The notes beneath the pieces are model-generated. The model did not search any database, had not been told where the DNA came from, and saw only the letters and a list, made by a program, of their open reading frames with translations. Positions 1 through 9,151 of a stretch of 64,000 nucleotides of DNA are shown here, one piece after another (position 1 is the first letter of the stretch; each line of letters begins with the position of its first letter). Source of the DNA: Mesorhizobium australicum (GTDB lineage Bacteria > Pseudomonadota > Alphaproteobacteria > Rhizobiales > Rhizobiaceae); NCBI RefSeq assembly GCF_900177325.1, contig NZ_FXBL01000004.1, forward strand, positions 3,596,001-3,660,000, written 5' to 3'. A program made the translations under genes and the position numbers.

Positions 1-141
1 CGACTGGTTGAGGATCGAGGTCAGGTCGGAAACGGTGAGGTCGCCCCGCGACAGGAGCACGAGGATACGGAAACGGCTGGATTCGCCCGCCGCCTTGAGC
101 GTATCGACCATCCGGTTCAGATTGACTTTCGGTTGCGCCAC
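1..141 (-). CDS. ArsR-family transcriptional regulator, N-terminal part (cut by window edge)
   Basis: Reading leftward from a GTG at 141, the frame stays open to the window edge and encodes about 47 residues beginning VAQPKVNLNRMVDTLKAAGE, followed by SSRFRILVLLSRGDLTVSDL. This is the first helices of an ArsR-type winged helix (KAAGESSRFRILVLL, then the start of the recognition helix after DLTVSDLTSILNQS). In rhizobia a regulator with this start is often fused to a C-terminal methyltransferase domain and lies upstream of metF; that part is outside the window. An ATG at residue 11 is an alternative start. The palindrome at 158-177 lies 16 bases upstream and is probably its own operator. Confidence 0.7.
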   Translation of the reverse strand, partial: MAQPKVNLNRMVDTLKAAGESSRFRILVLLSRGDLTVSDLTSILNQS

Positions 142-157
142 GATCGACCTCGAAGAG

Positions 158-177
158 ACATAAAGATATGTTTATGT
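158..177. promoter_or_regulatory. ArsR-type operator between regulator and trmO
   Basis: ACATAAA-gatatg-TTTATGT is a perfect 7-bp inverted repeat in the short gap between the divergent ArsR gene and trmO. The pattern resembles the AT-rich palindrome described for SahR, an ArsR-family regulator of methionine and S-adenosylhomocysteine metabolism; that resemblance is from memory. It probably controls the ArsR gene and possibly trmO, whose product uses S-adenosylmethionine. Confidence 0.6.
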
Positions 178-202
178 GAGGAGCGGCGGGGACGCAAGCG
201 GA

Positions 203-751
203 ATGTCGCACATGGGAAAGAAAATGGCGCTTCCATTCAACGACCGGCCGGAATTCGAGGTGCGCGAAGGCGAAGTGCGCCTTGAGGTCGACCCTGCGAA
301 CCTGACGCCCGATGCAGGGCTCGTCTTCATCGGCCGCGTCTCCTCGCCCTGGACCGAGCGATCGCAATGTCCGAAGAACATGCGCGAGGCGCGCGAGAAG
401 GGCGGCGGCGCCCGCATCGCGCTCGATCCGGCCTATCGCGACGGCCTGCGCGGCCTTGGCCAGTGCAGCCACGCCATCCTGCTCTCCTGGTTCAACCGCT
501 CGCCGCGCGACCTGATCGTGCAGAAACCCCGCCACGCCGAGGTCGCCAGGGGCACCTTCGCGCTGCGCTCACCGGTTAGGCCGAACCCAGTCGGCGTCCA
601 TGTCGTGCGGTTGCTCGCCGTGGACGAACAGGCCGGAACGATCGAGCTGGAGGCGATCGACCTCCTCGACGGCACGCCGGTGATCGACATCAAGCCCTAT
701 TTCGCCTCAGTCGATTCGGTGCCCGACGCCACGCGGCCCGTCAGCGCCTGA
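203..751 (+). CDS. trmO: tRNA (N6-threonylcarbamoyladenosine(37)-N6)-methyltransferase TrmO
   Basis: This 182-residue protein belongs to the TrmO (YaeB/TsaA) family, which uses S-adenosylmethionine to methylate t6A37 of certain threonine tRNAs. The family core is visible: FIGRVSSPW near the start, then GLGQCSHAILLSWF, the block FALRSPVRPNPVGVHVVRL, and the C-terminal DLLDGTPVIDIKPY. The ATG at 203 is preferred, with GGGGA about 10 bases before it. The frame is open to a GTG at 176, but that codon lies inside the operator palindrome, and an ATG at 212 is also possible. The stop overlaps the next gene by one base (TGATG), so the two are translationally coupled. The ArsR operator just upstream suggests control by methionine or SAH status. 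Confidence 0.88.
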   Translation: MSHMGKKMALPFNDRPEFEVREGEVRLEVDPANLTPDAGLVFIGRVSSPWTERSQCPKNMREAREKGGGARIALDPAYRDGLRGLGQCSHAILLSWFNRSPRDLIVQKPRHAEVARGTFALRSPVRPNPVGVHVVRLLAVDEQAGTIELEAIDLLDGTPVIDIKPYFASVDSVPDATRPVSA

Positions 752-1074
752 TGGCCGGAACGCAGCGCCAGAAGGAGATCGCAAAGGGTCTCACCCTCTT
801 GATCCCGCTCGCGCCCTGGGCGGATGCGGAGGCGATCCGCGAGGCGGCCGGCCAGAAGCACCTGAAGGCTCTGCCGCCCTCGGTCGCGCTCTGGCTCGCC
901 ACGATCGCGCATATCCGCCACCAGCACACCTCCTACGACGCGCTGCTCGCTGACGGCTACGACCGCGACTCGGCGCGCTTCTTCGTCGTCGACGAGATCA
1001 ACGAGGTGCTGACGCGGTGGCGTGCAAGCCGGCTTCTCGATCCGGACGGGGACGAGGAAGCCATCGGCGGGTAG
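751..1074 (+). CDS. DUF2293 domain protein
   Basis: This is a 107-residue protein of unknown function. It matches the DUF2293 pattern known mainly from alphaproteobacteria: a conserved run LPPSVALWLATIAHIRHQHT, then YDALLADGYDRDSARFFVVDEINEVLTRW split over residues 62-90. It is mostly helical and soluble, with no signal peptide or membrane segment. It overlaps trmO by one base and must be expressed with it. The tRNA-modification neighbour hints at a nucleic-acid role, but nothing in the sequence shows one. Confidence 0.8.
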   Translation: MAGTQRQKEIAKGLTLLIPLAPWADAEAIREAAGQKHLKALPPSVALWLATIAHIRHQHTSYDALLADGYDRDSARFFVVDEINEVLTRWRASRLLDPDGDEEAIGG

Positions 1075-1104
1075 GCCGGAAGCCTTCCTCTCGGGAGACG
1101 GCTC

Positions 1105-1734
1105 TCAGGCGCGATAGATCCACTGCTCGGGGACCCGCACCGAAATCTCCTCGTCCCTGACGATCCGTCCGGGCTTCTCCACCCAGGCGACCAGTCCGCG
1201 CAGCCGCTTCGCCGCCTTGGGGAACAGAAGCGCACCCACCTCGCGGTCCTCGATGCCGCCCCGCTCCGCCACGCGCCGCCCGGCGATGCGGCATGGCGCG
1301 TTCTGGCCGTCGACCTTCAGCGTCGTTCCGCCCTTGAAGAACAGCATCGTTCCGGCCGGCAGGAAGGAAAGCATCGGCAGTCCGTCGATCAGCAAGTTGG
1401 CGCCGACCCATTCCGGACGGATGGCCGCAAGGTCCATGTTGCGGGCGATGCGCGCGAGTTCGTCCGGTGCCACGATCGAGACCTGTCGCTCGTTCCTGAT
1501 CTCGGTACCGCGCGCATACCACGGCTCGCGCCCGCCGGAACGGCGCGTCGGACCCTGGTGATAGTCGCCCTGAATGCCGTCGAAGCCGAAGTCGAGGGAT
1601 TCGACCTCCCGCGTCTCGAAATCGTCCCTAACAGCGGCGTAGAGGCCCGCGACACGGGCGGACAGCTTTCGCGCCGGGACGATGTCCGGGTCGGGGTCGA
1701 GCGGATGGCCGAACGGCAATGTCGCCTCGCGCAT
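1105..1734 (-). CDS. MOSC domain-containing protein
   Basis: The 209-residue protein looks like a stand-alone MOSC (molybdenum cofactor sulfurase C-terminal) domain. Family features are the early LDFGFDGIQGDYHQGPTRRSGGREPW segment, VGANLLIDGLPMLSFLPAG, and NAPCRIAGR with Cys148, the residue that may carry sulfur. MOSC proteins bind pyranopterin molybdenum cofactor or transfer sulfur to metal clusters; the substrate here is unknown. There is no signal peptide. It is convergent with the DUF2293 gene, 30 bases away, and lies 46 bases downstream of the KAS III-like gene on the same strand, so it could be co-transcribed with it. Confidence 0.82.
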   Translation of the reverse strand: MREATLPFGHPLDPDPDIVPARKLSARVAGLYAAVRDDFETREVESLDFGFDGIQGDYHQGPTRRSGGREPWYARGTEIRNERQVSIVAPDELARIARNMDLAAIRPEWVGANLLIDGLPMLSFLPAGTMLFFKGGTTLKVDGQNAPCRIAGRRVAERGGIEDREVGALLFPKAAKRLRGLVAWVEKPGRIVRDEEISVRVPEQWIYRA

Positions 1735-1780
1735 GCGAATTCTCCCACCGAACTTCCGAAAGGCGTGCCCGGAGCATCGC

Positions 1781-2905
1781 CTACATCTTGCGGAGAATTG
1801 CCCCGCCGATCGAATAGCCGGCGCCGAAGGCGCACAGCATGCCGAACTGACCGGCTTCCATATCCTCGTGATACTGCTTCAGCGCAACCACCGCGCCGGC
1901 GGCGGCCGTGTTGCCGAGCCTCTCCAGCACCATCGGTGCGCGGTCGGCATCCGCCTCGTAGCCGAGCGCGAGCTTCATGATCATCGCGTTCATGCGGCCG
2001 TTGGCCTGGTGCAGCCAATAGCGCCGCACGTCCTCGACCGTCATGCCGTGGTCGGCAAGGAAGGCGGAGATGAAGCGGTGGGCGGCGACCGTCACTTCCT
2101 TGAAGACCTTGTTGCCGACCTGCTTGATCATGTTGCCTTCCATGTTGACCACGGAAGTGTCCTCCTGCCCTGCCCGGATCAGGAAGCCGAAGTTCGAGCG
2201 AATATTGTTCGAGAACTGCGTCCAGCTGCGTGTGTCGAGCACCTCGAAGCGGCCGGGCCTGGTTTCGTCGTCGCCGAGTGCCTCGACCACCATTGTGGCA
2301 GAGGCGTCGCCGAAGATGAAATGCGTCTGCCGGTCGCGGAAGTTCAGATGCGCGGTGATGATCTCGGGCGAGACCACCAGTACACGCTTCTGCGCGCCGG
2401 TGCGCACCAGATTGGTGGCGATGTGCAGTCCCGCGGCGGCCGAGGAACAGCCGAGGTTCATGTCGAAGGCCGCGCCCGAGGCGCCGAGCGCCTTCTGGAT
2501 CTCCACTGCGACCGCGGGATAAGGCCGCTGCTGGTGCGAGGCAGCGCAGATGACCATGTCGACCGTCGATGGATCGGTCACGCCCGCGTGCTCCAGCGCG
2601 CGCTTCGCCGACACCACGCCGAACTCGGCCATCACCGACAGTTCGTCGTCGCCGCGCGGCGGAATGCGCGGCGTCATCCGAGTCACGTCGAGGATGCCCT
2701 CGCGCGTGTGCACATGACGGTTCTTCACTCCCGACGCATAGACGATGAAATCGGTATCGGATTTCGCCAGGGGCGGCTCGCCGGCCGCGGCGCGCCTGAC
2801 GTTTTCCAGATCCACCCACTCGTTGAACGAGGCGACCAGTTCTTCGTTCGTGATGGTGGAGTCCGGTATCTCGACGCCGATACCGCTGATGATGACGCGC
2901 TGCAT
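1781..2905 (-). CDS. 3-oxoacyl-ACP synthase III (KAS III) family condensing enzyme
   Basis: This 374-residue thiolase-fold enzyme has the complete KAS III catalytic triad: Cys153 in LGCSSAAAG, His299 in YWLHQANGRMN and Asn332 in ERLGNTAAAG. It condenses an acyl-thioester starter with malonyl-ACP or a related acyl carrier. It is longer than housekeeping FabH (about 320 residues) because of inserts near residues 30-60 and 210-250, so it is more likely a specialised paralogue than the main fabH. It stands alone: no acpP, fabD, fabG or plsX is adjacent. The ATG at 2905 begins the family-typical MQRVIISGIGVEIP. Longer in-frame starts upstream lack family sequence. Confidence 0.85.
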   Translation of the reverse strand: MQRVIISGIGVEIPDSTITNEELVASFNEWVDLENVRRAAAGEPPLAKSDTDFIVYASGVKNRHVHTREGILDVTRMTPRIPPRGDDELSVMAEFGVVSAKRALEHAGVTDPSTVDMVICAASHQQRPYPAVAVEIQKALGASGAAFDMNLGCSSAAAGLHIATNLVRTGAQKRVLVVSPEIITAHLNFRDRQTHFIFGDASATMVVEALGDDETRPGRFEVLDTRSWTQFSNNIRSNFGFLIRAGQEDTSVVNMEGNMIKQVGNKVFKEVTVAAHRFISAFLADHGMTVEDVRRYWLHQANGRMNAMIMKLALGYEADADRAPMVLERLGNTAAAGAVVALKQYHEDMEAGQFGMLCAFGAGYSIGGAILRKM

Positions 2906-3039
2906 GCTGGTGGTTTTCCTTGACGCCCCGACCTGCGTCGCGACGCACCCAGGGGCACGGCAAGCTGGCCATTGCGCCGAGCCGAATACGCCAAAAGCCG
3001 GTTGCTGCCAAGGATCAGACGCGGTCCGGCTACAATTTT

Positions 3040-3056
3040 GGTTTCCAACGGAAACC
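3040..3056. promoter_or_regulatory. Inverted repeat upstream of the KAS III-like gene
   Basis: GGTTTCC-aac-GGAAACC is a perfect 7-bp inverted repeat, 135 bases upstream of the start of the condensing enzyme, in the 230-base gap before the tam stop codon. It could be a protein-binding site. There is no T-run, so it is a poor terminator for tam. Its binding factor is unknown. Confidence 0.35.
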
Positions 3057-3135
3057 ATCCGGCACCACTGGGCCTGCGCACTGCCCGAAACCGGCCGGCG
3101 GCTGGCTGCGCGGCCTGCCGGACGACGCCGACCCG

Positions 3136-3912
3136 TCAGGCGTCGAGCGGCTTCTGCGCAACCATGAACAGGCGCGGGAAACGCAGCAGCACCTTGCCGT
3201 CGGCCGCGGGCGGATAGGCCGCCGCGATCCTCGCCTGGTAGGCCACGAGGAAATCCTCCTGCTCGTGTTGATCCAGCGGATCCAGGAACGGCTTGAGGCC
3301 GGTCGACTTGACCCACTCGACAATCGCGGCGGCGTCCGCCAGCGGATGGTTGTAATAGGTGTGCCAGATATCCACCCGCGCGGAATGCGGCGTGAGCAGA
3401 TCGTAGTAGAATGATACCGGCGGCAGCGGCTGGCGGGCCGCGTTGGCCAGCTTCGCCGCGAACCGCTCCTCCGCGGCCACCTCGCGCATCAGGCGGTGCG
3501 ACGGTTCGGCGATGTTATCCGGCATCTGCACCGCCAGCACGCCGCCCGGCGCAAGCTGGCCCATCAACCGCACCAGCACCGCTGGATGGTCCGGCAGCCA
3601 CTGGAACACCGCATTGGCGAAGATGACGTCGACCGGCTCGGCCGGAGTCCAGCCGGCCGCGTCCTCCAGCGTGAAGGAGAGGCCCGGAAGCCGCTTGCGC
3701 GCCTTGTCGATCATGTCGGGCGAGGTATCGAACCCCGACACGTCGGCGTCGGGCCAGCGCTCGGCCAGAAGTTCGGTCGAATTGCCCGGCCCGCAACCGA
3801 CATCCACCACCCGGCGCGGCGCCTGAAGCGGCACCTGCGCCAAGAGATCGCGCGACGGGCGCGTCCGCTCGTCCTCGAACTTGAGATACTGCGCGGCGGA
3901 CCAGTCACCCAT
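3136..3912 (-). CDS. tam: trans-aconitate 2-methyltransferase
   Basis: This 258-residue class I methyltransferase matches Tam, which methylates trans-aconitate, a side product that inhibits the TCA cycle, using S-adenosylmethionine. The N-terminus [19 protein letters not shown] and the SAM-binding motif [15 protein letters not shown] (about residues 35-49) are family hallmarks, followed by [13 protein letters not shown] and the [14 protein letters not shown] strand. Length equals the E. coli enzyme to within a few residues. The protein is cytosolic. It follows relE on the same strand with a 15-base gap, so it may be read from the relBE promoter as well as its own. Confidence 0.9.
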   Translation of the reverse strand: MGDWSAAQYLKFEDERTRPSRDLLAQVPLQAPRRVVDVGCGPGNSTELLAERWPDADVSGFDTSPDMIDKARKRLPGLSFTLEDAAGWTPAEPVDVIFANAVFQWLPDHPAVLVRLMGQLAPGGVLAVQMPDNIAEPSHRLMREVAAEERFAAKLANAARQPLPPVSFYYDLLTPHSARVDIWHTYYNHPLADAAAIVEWVKSTGLKPFLDPLDQHEQEDFLVAYQARIAAAYPPAADGKVLLRFPRLFMVAQKPLDA

Positions 3913-3927
3913 CGAACACCTTGAGCT

Positions 3928-4194
3928 TCAACGATAGACTTCACGGCGATTACCGATGCGGACGACTATGACCGTAACGATCGCGTCTTCGATCGATGCG
4001 ATCACCCGGAAATCGCCGACGCGATACTTCCAATATTGACCAAGCGGCCCATGCAAAGCTTCTCCAATTTCTCGCGGATCCTCCCGAGCGGCAATCCGGT
4101 CATTGATGAAACGGGCTACTCGATTTCGATCAGCGGAGCCGAGACGCTCAAGATCCTTTTCCGCACGCCGCTCAAAGCGCACCTGCCAAGGCAT
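3928..4194 (-). CDS. relE: RelE/ParE-family toxin
   Basis: This 88-residue protein has the RelE fold signature: VRFERRAEKDLERL at the start, the central ALHGPLGQYWKYRVGDFRVIASI and the C-terminal VTVIVVRIGNRREVY. RelE toxins cleave mRNA in the ribosomal A site. The C-terminal Arg and Tyr residues that matter in the family are present, so it looks intact. It lies two bases downstream of its antitoxin gene, the usual order for relBE. Confidence 0.88.
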   Translation of the reverse strand: MPWQVRFERRAEKDLERLGSADRNRVARFINDRIAAREDPREIGEALHGPLGQYWKYRVGDFRVIASIEDAIVTVIVVRIGNRREVYR

Positions 4195-4196
4195 TG

Positions 4197-4427
4197 CTAA
4201 GCCTCGTCAGGTTTGCCCAGGTCGATATCGAGCCGCTGCACTACCTCATCAAAGCTGACGAACTGCGGGTTTTCCTGCATCCGCTGCTCAGCGAGATACA
4301 GATCCTCCAAGTCGTCAAGATGTTCGAGAATCGCCTCGCGCGCATAGTAGCTCTTCGTCCGGCCCGTCTTACGGGCCAGATCGTCGAGCCGGTCTTCAAT
4401 CTCTTTGGGCAATCGCAGCGCGAGCAT
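4197..4427 (-). CDS. relB: RelB-type ribbon-helix-helix antitoxin
   Basis: The 76-residue protein begins MLALRLPKEIEDRLDDLARK, a ribbon-helix-helix DNA-binding strand and helix, followed by TGRTKSYYAREAILEHLDDL and an acidic C-terminal tail that would wrap around the toxin. RelB antitoxins neutralise RelE and repress their own operon. The ATG at 4427 lies one base from the 42-bp perfect palindrome at 4429-4470, the obvious autoregulatory operator. A longer in-frame start at 4459 would fall inside that palindrome and lacks family sequence. Confidence 0.87.
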   Translation of the reverse strand: MLALRLPKEIEDRLDDLARKTGRTKSYYAREAILEHLDDLEDLYLAEQRMQENPQFVSFDEVVQRLDIDLGKPDEA

Positions 4428-4428
4428 G

Positions 4429-4470
4429 ACATCCAGCCTTTGCTATACATGTATAGCAAAGGCTGGATGT
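4429..4470. promoter_or_regulatory. 42-bp perfect palindrome, relBE operator
   Basis: Every base from 4429 to 4470 pairs with its partner about the centre at CA|TG. The core is TTTGCTATACATGTATAGCAAA written as two 11-base halves, flanked by ACATCCAGCC and GGCTGGATGT. It fills the gap between the ettA stop codon (4490) and the relB start. Ribbon-helix-helix antitoxins bind palindromic half-sites, so this is probably the RelB operator, and it overlaps the likely promoter. Transcripts running out of ettA would fold it into a hairpin with a stem of nearly 20 bp, which could limit read-through into relBE. Confidence 0.8.
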
Positions 4471-4489
4471 GTGCAATTCCGCAGGTTGT

Positions 4490-6139
<1,650 letters not shown>

Positions 6140-6327
6140 GCGCGCGATCCCTGATCAACGAGTGTTGGAAGTTGCGCGCTATGTAGGCGAACGGGCCGCA
6201 AAGGGCAATGTGGCGCAGACACTTCCCTGTGCTGGCGCTGGCGCGGTTGCGCCTCACCCGGGAAAACCTTAACTGCACCAGACTTGATTTCGCGACTCGG
6301 GAGGTGACGCGACCAGGAGAACCGGAC

Positions 6328-7548
6328 ATGACCAGCGCGCTCGACGACCCCATTCGGCCGTCCTCCCTCCCCCTCGAAAGCGCGCCTGCGGTCAATCCGG
6401 GCCTGGTCATGCTGGCGCTCGCCATGGGCGGCTTCGCCATTGGCACGACCGAATTCGCGGCCATGAGCCTGCTTCCCTACTTCTCCGCTGGCCTCGGCGT
6501 CGACGAGCCGACTGCCGCGCATGCCATCAGCGCCTATGCGCTCGGTGTCGTCGTCGGCGCGCCGATCATCGCGGTCCTGTCCGCGCGGGTTCCGCGGCGC
6601 ACCCTGCTGATGGTGCTGATGGCGGTGTTCGGCGTCGCCAACTGCCTCAGCGCCATGTCGCCTTCCTACAACTGGCTGCTGGCGTTCCGCTTCATGAGCG
6701 GCCTGCCGCACGGCGCCTATTTCGGCGTGGCCGCCCTCGTCGCCGCCTCGCTCGTGCCGCAGAACAGGCGCGCATCGGCGGTCGCGAAAGTGATGCTCGG
6801 CCTCACCGTCGCGACCATCATCGGCGTGCCGGTGGCGACCTGGCTCGGCCAGACCTTCGGATGGCGCTGGGGCTTTGCCGTCACGGGCCTGCTCGCACTG
6901 ATGACCTTCGTCATGGTCGCGGCCTTCGCGCCGAAGGACCGGCCCGATGCCGATGCGAGTCCGCTGCGCGAGCTCGGCGCCTTCGCCAACCGACAGGTGC
7001 TTTTGACGCTCGCCACCGCGGTCGTCGGCTTCGGCGGACTGTTCGCCGTCTATTCCTACACGGCCTCGACCCTGCTGGAGGTGACGAAGGTCGAGCCCTG
7101 GGTGGTACCGATCGTGATCGGCCTGTTCGGCGTCGGCATGACGCTCGGCACCATCTTCGCAGCCTGGGCGGCGGACAAGGCGCTGCGCGCCACGGCCACC
7201 GGCATCATCATCGCCAGCGCGCTGACGCTGTTCGCCTTCCCGTTCTCGGTCGGCAATGTCTGGACGATCTCGCTGGTGGTCTTCCTCATTGGCTGTGCGT
7301 CGAGCCTTGGTGTCGTGATCCAGACCTATCTCATGGACGTCGCCAAGGACGCCCAGACGCTCGCGGCCGCCGCCAACCACAGCGCCTTCAACGCCGCCAA
7401 CGCGCTCGGGCCGTGGCTGGCGGGCCTGGCGATCTCCGCCGGCTATGGCTTCCCATCGTCTGGTTTCGTCGGCTGCGGCCTGGCCATCCTCGGCCTCATC
7501 ATGTGGCTCGTGACGTTGGCTGACGCGCGGCGGTCCCGCTCGGGCTGA
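6328..7548 (+). CDS. MFS transporter, DHA1 (AraJ-like) family
   Basis: The 406-residue protein has about twelve hydrophobic segments and the major-facilitator pattern of the DHA1 drug or sugar exporters: GGFAIGTTEFAAMSLLPYF in the first helix, ALGVVVGAPIIAVLSARVPRR as motif A, and RFMSGLPHGAYFGVAALVAA in helix 4-5. These are typical of AraJ/YdhP-like exporters of sugars, nucleosides or drugs; the substrate cannot be told. The ATG at 6328 is preceded by AGGAGAA at a good distance. An open frame back to 6208 lacks such a site. It is convergent with the acyl-CoA synthetase, 12 bases away. Confidence 0.87.
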   Translation: MTSALDDPIRPSSLPLESAPAVNPGLVMLALAMGGFAIGTTEFAAMSLLPYFSAGLGVDEPTAAHAISAYALGVVVGAPIIAVLSARVPRRTLLMVLMAVFGVANCLSAMSPSYNWLLAFRFMSGLPHGAYFGVAALVAASLVPQNRRASAVAKVMLGLTVATIIGVPVATWLGQTFGWRWGFAVTGLLALMTFVMVAAFAPKDRPDADASPLRELGAFANRQVLLTLATAVVGFGGLFAVYSYTASTLLEVTKVEPWVVPIVIGLFGVGMTLGTIFAAWAADKALRATATGIIIASALTLFAFPFSVGNVWTISLVVFLIGCASSLGVVIQTYLMDVAKDAQTLAAAANHSAFNAANALGPWLAGLAISAGYGFPSSGFVGCGLAILGLIMWLVTLADARRSRSG

Positions 7549-7560
7549 TTCCTTCGGCTG

Positions 7561-9099
7561 TCAGCCGCCCGCATCCTCGACCAGCTTGGCGCGGATGTCG
7601 GCCTTCAGCACCTTGCCGACCTTGGAGCGCGGCAGGTCGGGCCAGACCTCGACCTGCTTGGGCGTCTTGACGCTGCCGATCCGGCGCTTGACGAAATCGG
7701 TGACCTCGGCGACGTCGATCGCCTTGCCGGCGCGTGCCTGCAGCACGGCGACGATCCGCTCGCCCCACTTCTCGTCGGGCAGGCCGATCACCGCGCAGTC
7801 CTGCACCGCCTCATGCGCCTGCAACGCCTGCTCGACCTCGACCGAGTAGACGTTGAAGCCGCCGGTGATGATCATGTCCTTGGCGCGGTCGACGATATAG
7901 AGGAAGTTGTCCTCGTCCAGGTAGCCGATGTCGCCGGTGTGGTGCCAGCCATGCGCCGACGCTTCCGCGGTCGCCTCCGGGTTCTTGTAGTAGCCCGCCA
8001 TGACGAGCGATCCCCTCACGACGATCTCGCCGCGCTCGCCCTGCGGCACCAGCTCGCCGTCGGAGTTCATGATGCCGACGCTGACCAGCGGGGCGACCCG
8101 GCCGGCCGACGACAGGCGCGCGGTCGCGACCGAACCGTCCGGCGCGTAATGGTCGGCCGGCCGCATCATCGAGATCATCATCGGCGCCTCGGTCTGGCCG
8201 AAGAGCTGCGCCATCGGCCTGATGCGCCTCAGCGCCTCTTCCAGCCGCACGGCGGAGATCGGCGCGGCGCCATACCAGAAGCATTGCAGCGAACTGAGGT
8301 CCGCCGCGTCCAGCCTTGCATGGTCGAGCAGCATGTAGATCACGGTCGGCGGCAGGAATGTATGCGTGACCCGGTGATGTTCGATCAGCCGCAGGAACTC
8401 GCCGATGTCGGGGTGGTGCATGATGACGATGCGACCTCCGAGCGCCATGATCGGAAAGCACAGCACGCCGGCGGCATGGGTCAGCGGCGCAAGCGCGAGA
8501 TAGGTCGGCCGCCCCTCGAACGGATACCCCATCAAGGTCAGCGCGGTCATCGTCTCGATGTTGCGCCCGGTCAGCATCACGCCCTTCGGCTTGCCCGTCG
8601 TGCCGCCGGTTCCCGGGATCATGGCGAGATCGTCCGGCGGCGCGCGCTCGAAGACGCGACCGTCGATGCCGTCCAGCCACGCGTCGAAGGACTGCGCGAA
8701 AGGCAGTTCGCTGTCGAGGCAGACCAGCACCCTGAGCTTGGGCAGGTTAGGCCGGATGCGCTCGACCATCCCGGCGAAGCTGGAGTTGAACAGCAACAGG
8801 CCGCAATCGAAATTGTCGAGGATGAACTGGTTCTCGGCCGCCTCGTTGCGCGGATTGATCGGGCACCAGACGGCGCCCGCGCGCGAGATGCCGAAGACGC
8901 AGGAGAAGGCGACCGGGTCATTGCCGGACAGGATCGCGACCTTGTCGCCGGGCGCGATGCCGGAACGAGAGAGGCCAGCCGCGATCCTGTAGCTCAGCGT
9001 CTGCACGTCGGCATAGCTGAGATCCACATCGTCCATCGTCAGGCATGGACGGCCGGCGCCAAGGGAAGCGCCCTTGTCAAGGTAATCGACCAGTCGCAT
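7561..9099 (-). CDS. Acyl-CoA synthetase (AMP-dependent ligase, class I adenylate-forming)
   Basis: This 512-residue enzyme has the ANL-family motifs: P-loop GTGGTTGKPKGVML (163-176), the A5-like region FGQTEAPMMISMM, WHHTGDIGYLDEDNFLYIVDR, and the C-terminal PRSKVGKVLKADIR with the adenylation Lys. It activates a carboxylic acid to the acyl-AMP and then the CoA thioester. The chain length or aromatic specificity is not evident. It is the last gene of a three-gene operon with the SDR and the saccharopine-dehydrogenase-like protein, facing a TetR regulator, which suggests a catabolic pathway for an unidentified acid. Confidence 0.88.
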   Translation of the reverse strand: MRLVDYLDKGASLGAGRPCLTMDDVDLSYADVQTLSYRIAAGLSRSGIAPGDKVAILSGNDPVAFSCVFGISRAGAVWCPINPRNEAAENQFILDNFDCGLLLFNSSFAGMVERIRPNLPKLRVLVCLDSELPFAQSFDAWLDGIDGRVFERAPPDDLAMIPGTGGTTGKPKGVMLTGRNIETMTALTLMGYPFEGRPTYLALAPLTHAAGVLCFPIMALGGRIVIMHHPDIGEFLRLIEHHRVTHTFLPPTVIYMLLDHARLDAADLSSLQCFWYGAAPISAVRLEEALRRIRPMAQLFGQTEAPMMISMMRPADHYAPDGSVATARLSSAGRVAPLVSVGIMNSDGELVPQGERGEIVVRGSLVMAGYYKNPEATAEASAHGWHHTGDIGYLDEDNFLYIVDRAKDMIITGGFNVYSVEVEQALQAHEAVQDCAVIGLPDEKWGERIVAVLQARAGKAIDVAEVTDFVKRRIGSVKTPKQVEVWPDLPRSKVGKVLKADIRAKLVEDAGG

Positions 9100-9151
9100 C
9101 GCATTGCTCCCGTGAGGTGGCCGGGCGGCGGCAAGCCGCCGCCCGCTCGAG

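Noticed and set aside
7555..7567. Terminator between the MFS gene and the acyl-CoA synthetase gene
   Set aside because: CGGCTG-t-CAGCCG is symmetric, but the one-base centre cannot form a hairpin loop as it stands and there is no T-run.
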